A DNA stretch of 64,000 nt from UBA4582 sp047630175 (GCA_047630175.1 JBLHVI010000011.1:1-64000), one strand, 5' to 3'. Positions 1 through 9,200 are shown, numbered from the stretch's first letter. Made by a program: numbers and translations. Notes: generated by a model from the sequence alone, not told the origin.

Positions 1-2
1 AC

Positions 3-371
3 GTTCGTATCGGTGATCGTCTGTTGGCTACCGAGGAGCGTCGGGTCGAGTCCATGTTTTATCCCTCGTCACCGGACCAAGACATAAATGGCGTGGTGAT
101 GAATCTATTGGGTGGCGCCACGGTGATTGGTAAAGATCAGGTCGTCGCCGTCAATCGAGGCGAAATCAATGGCCTAGAAGTAGGCCACGTCTTGGCGATT
201 TACAAAGCAGGTAGGATTGTTCGCGACTCGGTGCAACGTGAGCAGGTAACGCTGCCGGCTGAGCGTATCGGTTTGTTGATGGTATTCCGTACCTTTGAGA
301 AAATGGCTTATGGCTTAGTGCTGCAGACAGCTGAGCCGATCCGTGTCGGTTATCTGCTACAAAATCCCTAA
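3..371 (+). CDS. LysM-family peptidoglycan-binding protein, C-terminal part (truncated by window edge)
   Basis: The reading frame is open from the first bases of the window, so the gene starts upstream; only about 122 C-terminal residues are visible and any LysM domain lies outside. The visible part ends with a segment around LLMVFRTFEKMAYGLVLQ and then an RVGYLLQNP-like tail. This resembles the end of the LysM-containing protein that precedes dprA in Pseudomonas (established synteny; the match is from memory). Such proteins are exported and bind the cell wall, but their exact role is not settled. The TTG at 24 is an internal Leu codon, not the start. It lies 50-70 bp upstream of dprA on the same strand and may be co-transcribed with it. 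Confidence 0.7.
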   Translation, partial: VRIGDRLLATEERRVESMFYPSSPDQDINGVVMNLLGGATVIGKDQVVAVNRGEINGLEVGHVLAIYKAGRIVRDSVQREQVTLPAERIGLLMVFRTFEKMAYGLVLQTAEPIRVGYLLQNP

Positions 372-441
372 GAGATAGGCTCTCGACCCATTACTGAGCG
401 CCCTGTTAGTCTCCTCCCTTGCCTTGTCACGGGAGATTCTC

Positions 442-1596
442 TTGCCTTTGCCTGAAATAGATATTGCGCCATTGTTGCTCGTGATTAGGGCAACGGCGTG
501 CCAACCCCGCCTGGCTCGGCGACTTCTTGCACGGTTTGATTCCCCTCGCGCCGCGGCTACCAGCTTTCGCGCGGCGCGGCATGCGCGCGAATGCGCGATG
601 AAATATCAGACCGCCATTGAGCTCCAGGCGCGACTGCAAGACCCGCGGCTTGCAGAGCAAGTTGAATGCGACTTGCAATGGCTTAACGCGCCAGGTCACC
701 ATTTTCTGTCGCCCGGATCAAATGATTATCCTGGGCGTTTGGAAGAGATTGATGATCCTCCGTTGGGCCTGTTTGGGCTTGGCGACACCCGCTTGTTGAC
801 TCAACCGCAACTGGCGGTGGTTGGCAGTCGTCAGCCCAGTCGTTACGGTCGGCAGGTAGCAATACGCCTAGTGAGTGAATTGACGTCTGCAGGGCTGGTG
901 ATTACTAGTGGTATGGCAAGAGGAATCGACGGAATTGCTCATCGCGCGTGTCTTGGTGCGGGTGGTGCCACCATTGCAGTGCTGGGCACTGGGCTAGATC
1001 AGGTGTATCCGCGTGAACACCACGCGTTGCAGGCCGAGATTGGTAATCAGGGTCTGGTGATTTCCGAGTTTCCTTTGGGTACCGGGGTTGAGCCACACCA
1101 GTTTCCCCAGCGTAATCGGTTGGTCACTGGTTTAAGTTTGGGCACACTAATCATTGAAGCGCGACTTAGAAGTGGTTCGTTGATATCCGCTCGGTTAGCC
1201 ATGGAGCAGGGCCGGGAGGTCTTCGCAGTGCCGGGTTCTATTCACAGCAAACTATCAGAGGGTTGTCATCAACTACTTCGCGACGGCGCGACGCTGACCA
1301 CTAGTGTAGAAGATATACTTAACGAGTTACCTGAATTTTCTGCATGCGTATCTGACATGCCAGATGCTTTTGCACGCCTCAATCTGAGTCCGTTGCAGCA
1401 CGATCTATTGCAGGTTCTCGATCTAGAGCAGCAGAGTTGTGATAGGCTCGCCGCTCGGCTACTTCAACCAGCGGGTGACATTCTAGGAGCGTTGGTTAGA
1501 TTAGAAGTACAGGGTCTGGTGCGTTCACAGACCGGGGGCTACAGCCTAGTTGAGCGCTGGCTGACAGCCGATTCGGAACCTCCGTCGGGTTCTTGA
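442..1596 (+). CDS. dprA: DNA-processing protein DprA (Smf)
   Basis: DprA binds incoming single-stranded DNA in the cytoplasm and loads RecA during natural transformation. The protein has an N-terminal helical (SAM/HhH-like) region. A Rossmann-type DprA domain follows, with GSRQPSRYG, TSGMARGIDGIAH, a QFPQRNR-type motif and AVPGSI. The C-terminal winged-helix-like domain ends near GGYSLV. I prefer the TTG at 442 because GGGAG at 430-434 is well placed; the TTG at 424 has no Shine-Dalgarno sequence. The length (about 385 aa) is normal for the family. A decayed tsaC remnant and then aroE follow directly. comM, another competence factor, is also in this window. Confidence 0.93.
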   Translation: MPLPEIDIAPLLLVIRATACQPRLARRLLARFDSPRAAATSFRAARHARECAMKYQTAIELQARLQDPRLAEQVECDLQWLNAPGHHFLSPGSNDYPGRLEEIDDPPLGLFGLGDTRLLTQPQLAVVGSRQPSRYGRQVAIRLVSELTSAGLVITSGMARGIDGIAHRACLGAGGATIAVLGTGLDQVYPREHHALQAEIGNQGLVISEFPLGTGVEPHQFPQRNRLVTGLSLGTLIIEARLRSGSLISARLAMEQGREVFAVPGSIHSKLSEGCHQLLRDGATLTTSVEDILNELPEFSACVSDMPDAFARLNLSPLQHDLLQVLDLEQQSCDRLAARLLQPAGDILGALVRLEVQGLVRSQTGGYSLVERWLTADSEPPSGS

Positions 1597-1952
1597 AAGC
1601 CCACATCGACTCAGGTAAATTCTGTCCGTTCGTCGCAAAAAGTCCGCGATTAAGCTTATCAAACATCATCTGGAGAAGTAACGTCGCTGTAAAATCTCAA
1701 TTCCAGACTAGCACTCGGCGCTATAAGATGAAGGTCAATCAACTTATTGAGGGTCAAAGAACCCACCCTTATCGAGTCCATCGGCTCGGCCAGCCTTTGG
1801 CAATGACTAGGCTGAAATCGAAATCGCTTTTAAAAGGCGCTGTCGATACCGTGGCTCACGGGCGGTTGGGCGGGCAGCCGCGGGTCAGCGAGACACGCGA
1901 TCTGGTGAGCGGTGGTGTTCTACGACAAGCCAATATGCAGGAGGATCACTGA
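1593..1952 (+). pseudogene. tsaC: Decayed 5'-truncated tsaC (threonylcarbamoyl-AMP synthase) remnant
   Basis: A 119-codon open frame fills the gap between dprA and aroE, where related genomes carry tsaC (YrdC/Sua5 family, tRNA t6A synthesis). Its last third reads like a TsaC C-terminus: GQPLAMTRLK, then GRLGGQPRVSETRDLVSG and GVLRQ, against the family pattern GGR.NPSEIRD..(S/T)G...R. An earlier piece, CPFVAKSPRL followed by RSNVAVK, resembles the middle of TsaC. In another frame near 1772-1795 the sequence reads LIESIGSAS, close to LISTSAN, which suggests a frameshift. The N-terminal half with the substrate-binding Lys/Arg motif is missing. The frame ends in TGATG, overlapping the aroE start, so translation could still feed aroE. 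The identification is from memory of the family pattern, not from an alignment. Confidence 0.55.
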
Positions 1953-2767
1953 TGTATCAGCTTGCAGTCTTTGGACACCCTGTCGCGCACAGCAAATCGC
2001 CTTTGATCCACCAGGCTTTTGCACGTCAGGTTAGTCTGACAATTAACTATGCGAAAATTGAAGCTCCGCTTGATGGATTCGAGGCTCACGCCCGTAAATT
2101 TATTGCTCAAGGCGGCGCTGGTTTTAATATCACCGTACCTTTTAAAACCGCAGCATTTGATATGGCAGATGAGTTAACACCTGCGGCTAGAAAGGCTGAG
2201 GCCGTCAATACAATAAAAGTCGTTGAAGCTGGGCGGCTGCTGGGGGCGAATACTGATGGTCCTGGGCTAGCCACTGACCTGATTCGAAACTTGGGTTGGT
2301 CCCTGCAATCCAAGCGCATTCTAGTGCTGGGTGCTGGCGGTGCTGTCCAAGGTGTGTTGATGAATTTGCTGGCAGCGCAACCGACAGCCGTGCACCTGTG
2401 GAATCGAACGCCCGCGACGGCTAAGGCGCTTGCACAAAAATTTGACGGTCCCTTATTGGCGGTAGCAACCTCAGATTTGGAATCGGCATACGATATTATC
2501 ATTAATGGCACATCTGCTGGTCTGAGTGCGCGAGTACCCGATATCCCTCGGCGCGTCATCGGGCCCCATAGCTGCTGCTATGATATGGTCTATGGCGCAA
2601 CCCAGACTAGCTTCATCCAGTGGTGTCTGCAGTATGGGCCGCAGGCCACTAGTGATGGCCTTGGTATGTTGGTTGAGCAAGCGGCGCTGGCGTTTGAGCT
2701 TTGGTTTGATCATCGGGTAGACACGTTGCCGGTCAGGCATTTGCTGCGACCTACATCGCTATCTTAG
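1952..2767 (+). CDS. aroE: Shikimate dehydrogenase (NADP+)
   Basis: AroE reduces 3-dehydroshikimate to shikimate in the cytoplasmic chorismate pathway. The N-terminal substrate domain shows the SKS motif (14-16), NITVPFK with catalytic Lys65, and NTDG with catalytic Asp102. The C-terminal Rossmann domain has GAGGA (127-131) and NRT (151-153), which marks NADP preference. At 271 aa the length is typical. The ATG at 1952 overlaps the preceding stop as TGATG and has a strong AGGAGGA just upstream (about 1939-1945). Translation is therefore probably coupled to the tsaC remnant and dprA. Confidence 0.96.
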   Translation: MYQLAVFGHPVAHSKSPLIHQAFARQVSLTINYAKIEAPLDGFEAHARKFIAQGGAGFNITVPFKTAAFDMADELTPAARKAEAVNTIKVVEAGRLLGANTDGPGLATDLIRNLGWSLQSKRILVLGAGGAVQGVLMNLLAAQPTAVHLWNRTPATAKALAQKFDGPLLAVATSDLESAYDIIINGTSAGLSARVPDIPRRVIGPHSCCYDMVYGATQTSFIQWCLQYGPQATSDGLGMLVEQAALAFELWFDHRVDTLPVRHLLRPTSLS

Positions 2768-2916
2768 TCTACATTCTCCTGATGACGCCGCAGATCTGCG
2801 GGGTAAACACTGCTCATTAGATAAAGTCGTGATGGCAAGTGCGTGATGAAGAAAGTACAGAAGAGAGTACAGAACGTATCAGAAGACGTACCAGCGATCA
2901 CATTTGAGACAATGAT

Positions 2917-4968
2917 ATGAATAACCCGTTGCTTAGCCAACATGAACTGCCGCCGTTTGACCTCATTAAGCCAGAGCATATTGTGCCGGCGATCGAGTCA
3001 CGGTTGGCGAGTAATTTATCGCAGATCGATGCCTTGCTCGATGGTTTGGATATCGTCGGTGAGGCAAGCTGGTCGGGCCTTGTAAGCGTTATTGAGGAGA
3101 TGGACGATGAGCTTCAACAGGCATACTCCGCGGTCTCGCATATGAACGCGGTAGTCAACTCAAAGGACTTGCGCGAAGCCTACAATGCGTGCCGGCCGAA
3201 GCTTTCAGAGTATTCCTCAGCACTAGGTCAGAACATACGGTTGTACAAGGCTTATCAGTCAATTGCTGCCAGCCCCGAATATGCCCAGTTAGAGAAAACT
3301 CGACGTAAAGCGTTAGATAATGCTCTGCGCGATTTCCGTCTGTCCGGGATCGACTTGTCAGCGGCTGACCAGCAACGGTTTGCTGCGATTAATAAGCGTC
3401 TCGCAGCGTTGTCTGGGCAGTTCAACGACAACGTGTTGGATGCCACAATGGCGTGGTCGAAGCTTATTACTGACGTTAGCGAACTGCCTGGTCTGCCGCC
3501 AAGTGCCTTGGCTCAGGCCAAGCAACGTGCTGAGCAGCTTGATATGCAAGGCTACTTGCTGACATTGGAGTTTCCGAGCTATTCACCGGTGATGAGCTAT
3601 TGCGAGAATGCCGTTTTACGGCGAGAAATGTATGAGGCATACGTGACTCGCGCGTCAGACCAAGGGCCTCATGCAGGCCAATGGGATAATTCGGCGGTGA
3701 TGCATGAAATTCTTAGTCTTGAAAAAGAAAAGGCAAGTCTGCTCGGCCACGAAAATTTTGCTGCCCTATCGCTGGCGACGAAAATGGCCGAATCCACCGA
3801 TCAGGTGCTAGGCTTTTTGGATCAGCTGGCGACTCATGCCAAGGGTTCGGCGGTTGAAGAGTTCGCGCAGCTGTGTGACTTTGCACGGATTACGTTTGGC
3901 GCAGCCACCGTTGATCCCTGGGATGTGGCGTTCTTCGGTGAGAAGCTCAAGGAAAGCTTGTTCAGTGTGTCTGAGGAAACCCTTCGGCCTTATTTTCCTG
4001 CGCCTACGGTCATTCAGGGCATGTTCAAGGTTGTCCACCAATTGTTTGATTTGGAAATCGTTCAGGTCAACGAGATCACTACGTGGCACCCGGATGTGAC
4101 GACGTATCAGGTCTCGAAAAATGGCGAGGTCATCGCGCGTTTCTATCTGGATTTGTATGCCCGTTCAGCGAAGCAAGGGGGTGCCTGGATGGCGGGCAGT
4201 CGAATCCGTCGACGTCGCAACGACGGTAGCCTGCAGCTGCCGGTTGCCTATTTGACATGTAATTTCTCATCGCCGGTAGGCGATCAGCCAGCGCTGTTAA
4301 CTCACAATGAAGTCGTCACTCTGTTCCACGAGTTTGGCCATGGATTGCATCATATGCTGACCCGGGTCGAGTGTGCTGACGTTTCTGGTATTAACGGTGT
4401 CGCCTGGGATGCTGTAGAGCTACCCAGTCAATTTATGGAGAACTGGTGTTGGGAACCGCAGGCACTGGCGTTTATTTCAGGACACCATGAGACGGGTGAG
4501 CCCCTGCCTGCCGCTTTGCTTGACAAGATCATGGCAGCCAAAAATTTTCAATCAGCGATGATGATGGTGCGGCAGGTTGAGTTCTCATTGTTCGACTTTC
4601 GATTGCGCTGCGAGTTCGATCCGCAGCAAACGCAGCAGATTCAAAGTGTTCTTGACGACGTGCGGGCTCAGGTCGCGGTTATTCAGGCTGCACCATTTAA
4701 TCGTTTTCAGCACGGATTTGGTCATATTTTTGGCGGCGGCTACGCAGCCGGGTATTACAGCTACAAATGGGCAGAAGTACTATCTGCCGATGCGTTTTCG
4801 CGCTTCAAGGCGGATGGCATATTTAATCGCCAAACCGGTGAGCGTTTTCTGTCATCTGTTTTGGAACAAGGTGGGTCTGAAGAGCCCATGGATATGTTTG
4901 TCGCATTTATGGGCAGAAAGCCTGAAATAACGGCGTTACTGCGTCAGGAGGGTATCCTTGAGCAATAA
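2917..4968 (+). CDS. prlC: Oligopeptidase A (M3 family zinc metallopeptidase)
   Basis: Cytosolic peptidase that degrades short peptides, including cleaved signal peptides. The 683-aa length fits the family. The zinc site is HEFGH (471-475), with the third ligand probably Glu501 in VELPSQFMENW. The downstream segment HGFGHIFGGGYAAGYYSY is the substrate-binding His/Tyr region of M3 enzymes. The start ATG at 2917 lies 149 bp after aroE. The upstream gap contains a short imperfect direct repeat (AGTACAGAAGAG/AGTACAGAACGT, around 2854-2877). The next gene overlaps the prlC stop. Confidence 0.96.
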   Translation: MNNPLLSQHELPPFDLIKPEHIVPAIESRLASNLSQIDALLDGLDIVGEASWSGLVSVIEEMDDELQQAYSAVSHMNAVVNSKDLREAYNACRPKLSEYSSALGQNIRLYKAYQSIAASPEYAQLEKTRRKALDNALRDFRLSGIDLSAADQQRFAAINKRLAALSGQFNDNVLDATMAWSKLITDVSELPGLPPSALAQAKQRAEQLDMQGYLLTLEFPSYSPVMSYCENAVLRREMYEAYVTRASDQGPHAGQWDNSAVMHEILSLEKEKASLLGHENFAALSLATKMAESTDQVLGFLDQLATHAKGSAVEEFAQLCDFARITFGAATVDPWDVAFFGEKLKESLFSVSEETLRPYFPAPTVIQGMFKVVHQLFDLEIVQVNEITTWHPDVTTYQVSKNGEVIARFYLDLYARSAKQGGAWMAGSRIRRRRNDGSLQLPVAYLTCNFSSPVGDQPALLTHNEVVTLFHEFGHGLHHMLTRVECADVSGINGVAWDAVELPSQFMENWCWEPQALAFISGHHETGEPLPAALLDKIMAAKNFQSAMMMVRQVEFSLFDFRLRCEFDPQQTQQIQSVLDDVRAQVAVIQAAPFNRFQHGFGHIFGGGYAAGYYSYKWAEVLSADAFSRFKADGIFNRQTGERFLSSVLEQGGSEEPMDMFVAFMGRKPEITALLRQEGILEQ

Positions 4969-5176
4969 GAAGCGGTTTATCGCCGGTGCTGTCTGCCCGG
5001 AGTGTGGGGTCGAAGACCGGATATATGTCCTCACAGATAGCAGTGGTCAGAGCCGTCACTGCAATGACTGTGAGTTCAGTCAGCGCTTAGATAGCCTTAG
5101 TGAAAACGCGCCAGACGTAGAGGATAACGCTGCTGAGTTAGGTACCTGGCAGCCTATTAAGTTGCTGGACCGCTAA
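4958..5176 (+). CDS. YheV-like putative zinc ribbon protein
   Basis: A 72-residue protein with two CxxC knuckles (VCPECG and HCNDCE), the layout of the YheV family of putative zinc ribbon proteins, whose function is unknown. The TTG start at 4958 is supported by AGGAGG at 4947-4952. The gene overlaps the end of prlC by 11 bp, so translational coupling is likely. The same prlC-zinc ribbon pairing is known in Pseudomonas. The C-terminal half is acidic and lacks further motifs. Confidence 0.8.
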   Translation: MSNKKRFIAGAVCPECGVEDRIYVLTDSSGQSRHCNDCEFSQRLDSLSENAPDVEDNAAELGTWQPIKLLDR

Positions 5177-5220
5177 GTCGCCGAGCACGAAGACCCCCGG
5201 GTTGAACGGGCACGTCAGGC

Positions 5221-5934
5221 CTAAAACATTGAGAGATGGTGCCGGCCGGCTAGGTCCTCAACGGCTTTTCCATTGAGCGCGCAACCCGCTTTTTTTAGAG
5301 ATATGACCAGAGCGTTGGCCAGTTGAGCTTCAATCAAGGACTTGGTGATCGTTGATTGTTCGATCAATGCATCGATAATTCGATCCAGACGATTGGCGAA
5401 CTTATCACCAATCACATCGTGGACGATAATATTGGCGATCATCGTGCTGGTCCCCGTCAGGGGGATGCCGATGAAGCTCTCAATCTCGTCGTTGAGCTCC
5501 TCAAGTAATCGATTAAAGATGTAGGCACCTTGCAATAAGTCCAGAAATGGACCCGTATCTAACGGGCCGGTATCTAGGGATCGCCCATCTAAAAGATCTT
5601 CATTTGAAAGACCCTCGGGCTCCGGTCTTGTTGTTGCCATCAGGGTCCGGCAGGTGGCGGCCAGGTAGTTTGTTGATAGGTCTATAAAGGGCTGCAACAG
5701 ATTGATGATGTTGTATTGCTCACCAATGAGCTGCAATTCTGCCAAGTGAGTCGGGACGTGCTGAATGTATTCATGCAGCATGTCAAAGACCTGTTCTCTG
5801 CTTTTCGCATTGTCAGGTAGGCCGAACGGTTTGTTGATTTTCGTCAACCTGACCGTCATCGATTCCGCGCCGCTGATACGGTCAACCCGTGCTAGGGTTT
5901 CAGTAATGACTTGGCTGAGAGCATTAATGTCCAT
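5221..5934 (-). CDS. Conserved-looking protein of unknown function
   Basis: A 237-aa protein that I do not recognise. It has no signal peptide, membrane segment or known catalytic motif. The sequence is rich in Leu, Ile, Asp and Glu and looks almost entirely helical, so a soluble cytoplasmic bundle is likely. A short internal duplication (LDTGP twice, near residues 120-130) looks like a linker. It is convergent with the YheV-like gene and divergent from the cox operon. Codon use and the full-length open frame make it a credible gene. It may be a lineage-specific family, but nothing here assigns a role. Confidence 0.6.
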   Translation of the reverse strand: MDINALSQVITETLARVDRISGAESMTVRLTKINKPFGLPDNAKSREQVFDMLHEYIQHVPTHLAELQLIGEQYNIINLLQPFIDLSTNYLAATCRTLMATTRPEPEGLSNEDLLDGRSLDTGPLDTGPFLDLLQGAYIFNRLLEELNDEIESFIGIPLTGTSTMIANIIVHDVIGDKFANRLDRIIDALIEQSTITKSLIEAQLANALVISLKKAGCALNGKAVEDLAGRHHLSMF

Positions 5935-6434
5935 GATGCCTTCATAGTACAGCGTTAACGCAAGAATTCACCACATACACTTCGGTTTAGGTTAAAGGTG
6001 AATTTAATTCTGGCAAAAGACAGTGCAAAGGGTCTTTGCAGCTTGAGAAACCCCGGTGCACTGATATAATTGCGCCGATTTCTGAACCATAGGCCCGCGT
6101 GATTTGGCCTGTCACGGAAGATCACGTGCTATTATAATAAGCTGCAAGGGAAATCTTAACGGAAAAGGGTCGTTGATCATCAGTGTTTATGATGCTTTGA
6201 GACGATGCCGAGCAGGTTCAGCACTAACAATTTTAAAACAGTCGTCCAACACAAGCTATTTTGCGTAAAGAAATGTGCGCAATTATCTTATCCGCGCGAA
6301 CGGGCGTAGCAGGTGTACAGACACGCTGATCAAGTTGATAGAACCCGATTTAAAGACACTGAATATGTCAGTTATTAGTCTTCAGCCCGATGATCGGGTT
6401 GGAAAAGAGTTTATATAAACATTGGAGTTTTGGG
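5935..6434 (+). promoter_or_regulatory. Upstream region and candidate promoters of the cox operon
   Basis: A 500-bp gap between the divergent unknown gene and coxB. A good sigma-70 match lies at 6043-6070: TTGAGA, 16-bp spacer, TATAAT. A second TATAAT is at 6133-6138, with a weaker CTGTCA about 18 bp upstream. Transcription from the first would leave a leader of roughly 355 nt before coxB. A small CGTGAT/ATCACG inverted repeat lies at about 6098-6126. I see no coding frame that I trust here. Confidence 0.5.
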
Positions 6435-7574
6435 ATGGATATAGCAAAGCAGAGTAAGTGGTTAGTTGCTTTGTCACTGCTACTGTCTAGCAGCATGGTT
6501 TATGCTGACTGGACGGTGAACATGAGGCAGGGAGTGACGCAGATAAGTCGTGAGGTTTACGACCTGCATATGTTGATTTTTTGGGTCTGCGTCGCTATTG
6601 GCGTCACGGTGTTTAGTGTGATGATATTTTCTATGTTGATGCATAGAAAGTCGATTGGTGCGGTACCAGCGGATTTCCATGACAACACGAAAATTGAGAT
6701 CTTATGGACCGTGATTCCTGTGTTTATTCTGCTGGCAATGGCTGTCCCTGCGACCAAGACCTTGAGCGAGATGTATGACACCGGTAATGCCGAGATAGAC
6801 ATCGAAGTTCGCGGTATGCAGTGGAAATGGCAATACACATACTTGGATGATGACCCGGCGAAAGAAGTTAGCTTCGTGAGTTCATTGTTAACAGACCGCG
6901 ATGAGGTCAATAACTTAGCCAACAAGCGCGAACACTACCTTTTGGACGTCGATAATGAGTTGGTCATTCCGATTAACACTCGGATCCGCTTTTTAGTGAC
7001 TTCTAGCGACACCTTGCATGCCTGGTGGGTACCCGACTTTGCTGTCAAGCGCGATGCCATTCCTGGCTTCGTCCATGCGGCCTGGACCGTAGTCGACACA
7101 CCGGGCACTTACCGTGGGCAGTGCGCAGAGCTTTGCGGCAAAGATCATGGTTTCATGCCAGTGGTTGTTCGCGCCGTAGAGCGTGAAGAGTACGATATCT
7201 GGCTCGCAGACAGGCAGGCAGATGCCTTAGCAGTTTATGAAACCGTCGGAAAAGAATGGAGTCAAGACGAGTTGATGGTCAAGGGCGAGGAGGTCTACAA
7301 GCGGACTTGTGCAGCCTGCCACCAAATAAATGGTCAAGGTATTCCTCCAGCGTTCCCATCCTTAGTGGGTCAGGGTTTGGCAGTTGGCCCGATTGATGCA
7401 CATTTGGATATCGTGCTCAACGGAAAAGCAGGTTCTGCGATGCAGTCCTTTAAAGGCCAGCTAAATGCGGCGGAGATTGCAGCAGTAGTAACTTACGAAC
7501 GTAATGCTTGGGGTAATGACGTGGGTGATTCCATCCAGCCCCGGGAAGTAAACAATATGATGAGCGGCGAGTAG
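6435..7574 (+). CDS. coxB: Cytochrome c oxidase subunit II with fused C-terminal cytochrome c domain
   Basis: CoxB carries the CuA centre that takes electrons from cytochrome c. I choose the ATG at 6435 (GGAG at 6424-6427) rather than the upstream in-frame start, because it begins a proper signal peptide ending near YADW. Two transmembrane helices follow. The CuA ligands are in the GQCAELCGKDHGFM segment: Cys230, Glu232, Cys234, His238, Met241. A CAACH haem-binding motif at 292-296 starts a fused class I cytochrome c domain, the caa3-type arrangement also found in Pseudomonas CoxB. It is the first gene of the oxidase operon, 15 bp before coxA. Confidence 0.95.
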   Translation: MDIAKQSKWLVALSLLLSSSMVYADWTVNMRQGVTQISREVYDLHMLIFWVCVAIGVTVFSVMIFSMLMHRKSIGAVPADFHDNTKIEILWTVIPVFILLAMAVPATKTLSEMYDTGNAEIDIEVRGMQWKWQYTYLDDDPAKEVSFVSSLLTDRDEVNNLANKREHYLLDVDNELVIPINTRIRFLVTSSDTLHAWWVPDFAVKRDAIPGFVHAAWTVVDTPGTYRGQCAELCGKDHGFMPVVVRAVEREEYDIWLADRQADALAVYETVGKEWSQDELMVKGEEVYKRTCAACHQINGQGIPPAFPSLVGQGLAVGPIDAHLDIVLNGKAGSAMQSFKGQLNAAEIAAVVTYERNAWGNDVGDSIQPREVNNMMSGE

Positions 7575-7589
7575 TCAGGAGATTCAACG

Positions 7590-9194
7590 ATGAGCGCAAT
7601 TATTGAACAAAGTCACCACGACGATCACCATCATGGTCCTGCCAAAGGCCTGATGCGTTGGGTGTTCACCACGAACCACAAGGATATCGGTACATTATAT
7701 TTGTGGTTTAGTTTTTGTATGTTTTTGCTAGGAGGCACGTTTGCCCTAGTGATCCGAGCAGAGCTGTTTCAGCCCGGATTGCAATTGGTGCGACCGGAAT
7801 TCTTTAACCAGATGACCACGATGCATGGCTTAATCATGGTTTTTGGGGCGGTGATGCCGGCTTTTGTCGGATTGGCTAACTGGTTAGTGCCGATGATGAT
7901 CGGAGCGCCTGACATGGCGCTGCCGCGCATGAACAACTACAGCTTCTGGATACTGCCATTTGCCTTCACCATGCTCGCTAGCACGTTGTTGATGGAAGGT
8001 GGTGGTCCAAACTTTGGTTGGACATTCTATGCGCCGCTGTCTACGGATTATGCGCCCCCCAGTGTGACGTTCTTTATTTTCGCGGTCCATTTGATGGGTA
8101 TCTCGTCAATCATGGGATCGATCAATGTGGTTGTCACCATTCTTAATTTACGAGCACCAGGCATGACCTTGATGAAAATGCCGCTGTTTGTCTGGACTTG
8201 GCTTATTACTGCCTATCTGCTCATTGCTGTTATGCCAGTATTAGCAGGCGTCGTCACCATGATGTTGATGGATATTCACTTCGGCACATCATTCTTTAAT
8301 GCCGGTGGTGGTGGTGACCCCGTATTGTTCCAGCATGTATTCTGGTTCTTTGGCCACCCAGAAGTCTATATTATGATCCTGCCCGCCTTCGGTGTGGTCT
8401 CCGCCATCATTCCAACGTTTGCTCGGAAGCGCTTGTTTGGCTATGCCTCAATGGTATACGCCACGTCTTCAATCGCATTCTTGTCTTTTATCGTTTGGGC
8501 GCACCACATGTTCACAGTAGGCATGCCCCTGGCCGGTGAGTTGTACTTTATGTATGCGACGATGCTGATTGCTGTACCAACAGGTGTGAAGGTCTTTAAC
8601 TGGGTTGCGACGATGTGGCAAGGTTCTATGACGTTTGAGACGCCTATGTTGTTCGCCATCGCGTTTGTCATTCTGTTCACTATCGGTGGTTTGTCAGGAT
8701 TAATGCTGTCGATTGCACCCGCAGACTTTCAGTACCATGACACCTATTTTGTTGTGGCTCACTTCCACTATGTGTTGGTACCGGGCTCAGTCTTTTCTAT
8801 CATGGCGGCAGTTTACTATTGGTTGCCAAAGTGGACCGGTCACATGTACGACGAAACCTTGGGCAAGACCCACTTTTGGTTATCATTCATTGGTGTCAAC
8901 GTGACCTTCTTCCCACAGCATTTTATTGGTCTTGCGGGTATGCCACGCCGTATTCCTGACTATGCTTTGCAATTTGCGGACTACAACATGGTTTCTAGTG
9001 TCGGAGCGTTCTTGTTTGGTTTTTCACAGCTATTGTTCCTGTTCATTGTGGTCAAATGTATTCGCACGGGCAAGGCTGCCACAGCACAAGTTTGGGAAGG
9101 CGCTCACGGCTTGGAGTGGACTGTTGCTTCACCGGCTCCATACCACACGTTTACAACGCCAGATGAAGTAGACATGAAAGAAGCACACGGTTAG
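7590..9194 (+). CDS. coxA: Cytochrome c oxidase subunit I
   Basis: Catalytic haem-copper subunit that reduces O2 to water and pumps protons across the inner membrane. At 534 aa it has about 12 hydrophobic helices. The GHPEVYIMILPAFG segment holds the CuB His cross-linked to Tyr, HHMFTVGM holds the other CuB histidines, and HFHYVLV holds the haem a and a3 ligands. The N-terminus is His-rich (HHDDHHHG). The TNHKDIGTLY opening is typical of A-type oxidases. It has AGGAG near 7578 and sits between coxB and ctaG. Confidence 0.97.
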   Translation: MSAIIEQSHHDDHHHGPAKGLMRWVFTTNHKDIGTLYLWFSFCMFLLGGTFALVIRAELFQPGLQLVRPEFFNQMTTMHGLIMVFGAVMPAFVGLANWLVPMMIGAPDMALPRMNNYSFWILPFAFTMLASTLLMEGGGPNFGWTFYAPLSTDYAPPSVTFFIFAVHLMGISSIMGSINVVVTILNLRAPGMTLMKMPLFVWTWLITAYLLIAVMPVLAGVVTMMLMDIHFGTSFFNAGGGGDPVLFQHVFWFFGHPEVYIMILPAFGVVSAIIPTFARKRLFGYASMVYATSSIAFLSFIVWAHHMFTVGMPLAGELYFMYATMLIAVPTGVKVFNWVATMWQGSMTFETPMLFAIAFVILFTIGGLSGLMLSIAPADFQYHDTYFVVAHFHYVLVPGSVFSIMAAVYYWLPKWTGHMYDETLGKTHFWLSFIGVNVTFFPQHFIGLAGMPRRIPDYALQFADYNMVSSVGAFLFGFSQLLFLFIVVKCIRTGKAATAQVWEGAHGLEWTVASPAPYHTFTTPDEVDMKEAHG

Positions 9195-9200
9195 GTTGAT

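Noticed and set aside
24..371. Complete 115-aa gene starting at TTG 24
   Set aside because: The frame is open to the window start and the TTG is an internal Leu codon; it is the end of a longer gene.
2854..2878. Imperfect 12-bp repeats (AGTACAGAAGAG-like) before prlC
   Set aside because: Too short and imperfect to be more than chance or slippage; no regulator known to me matches.
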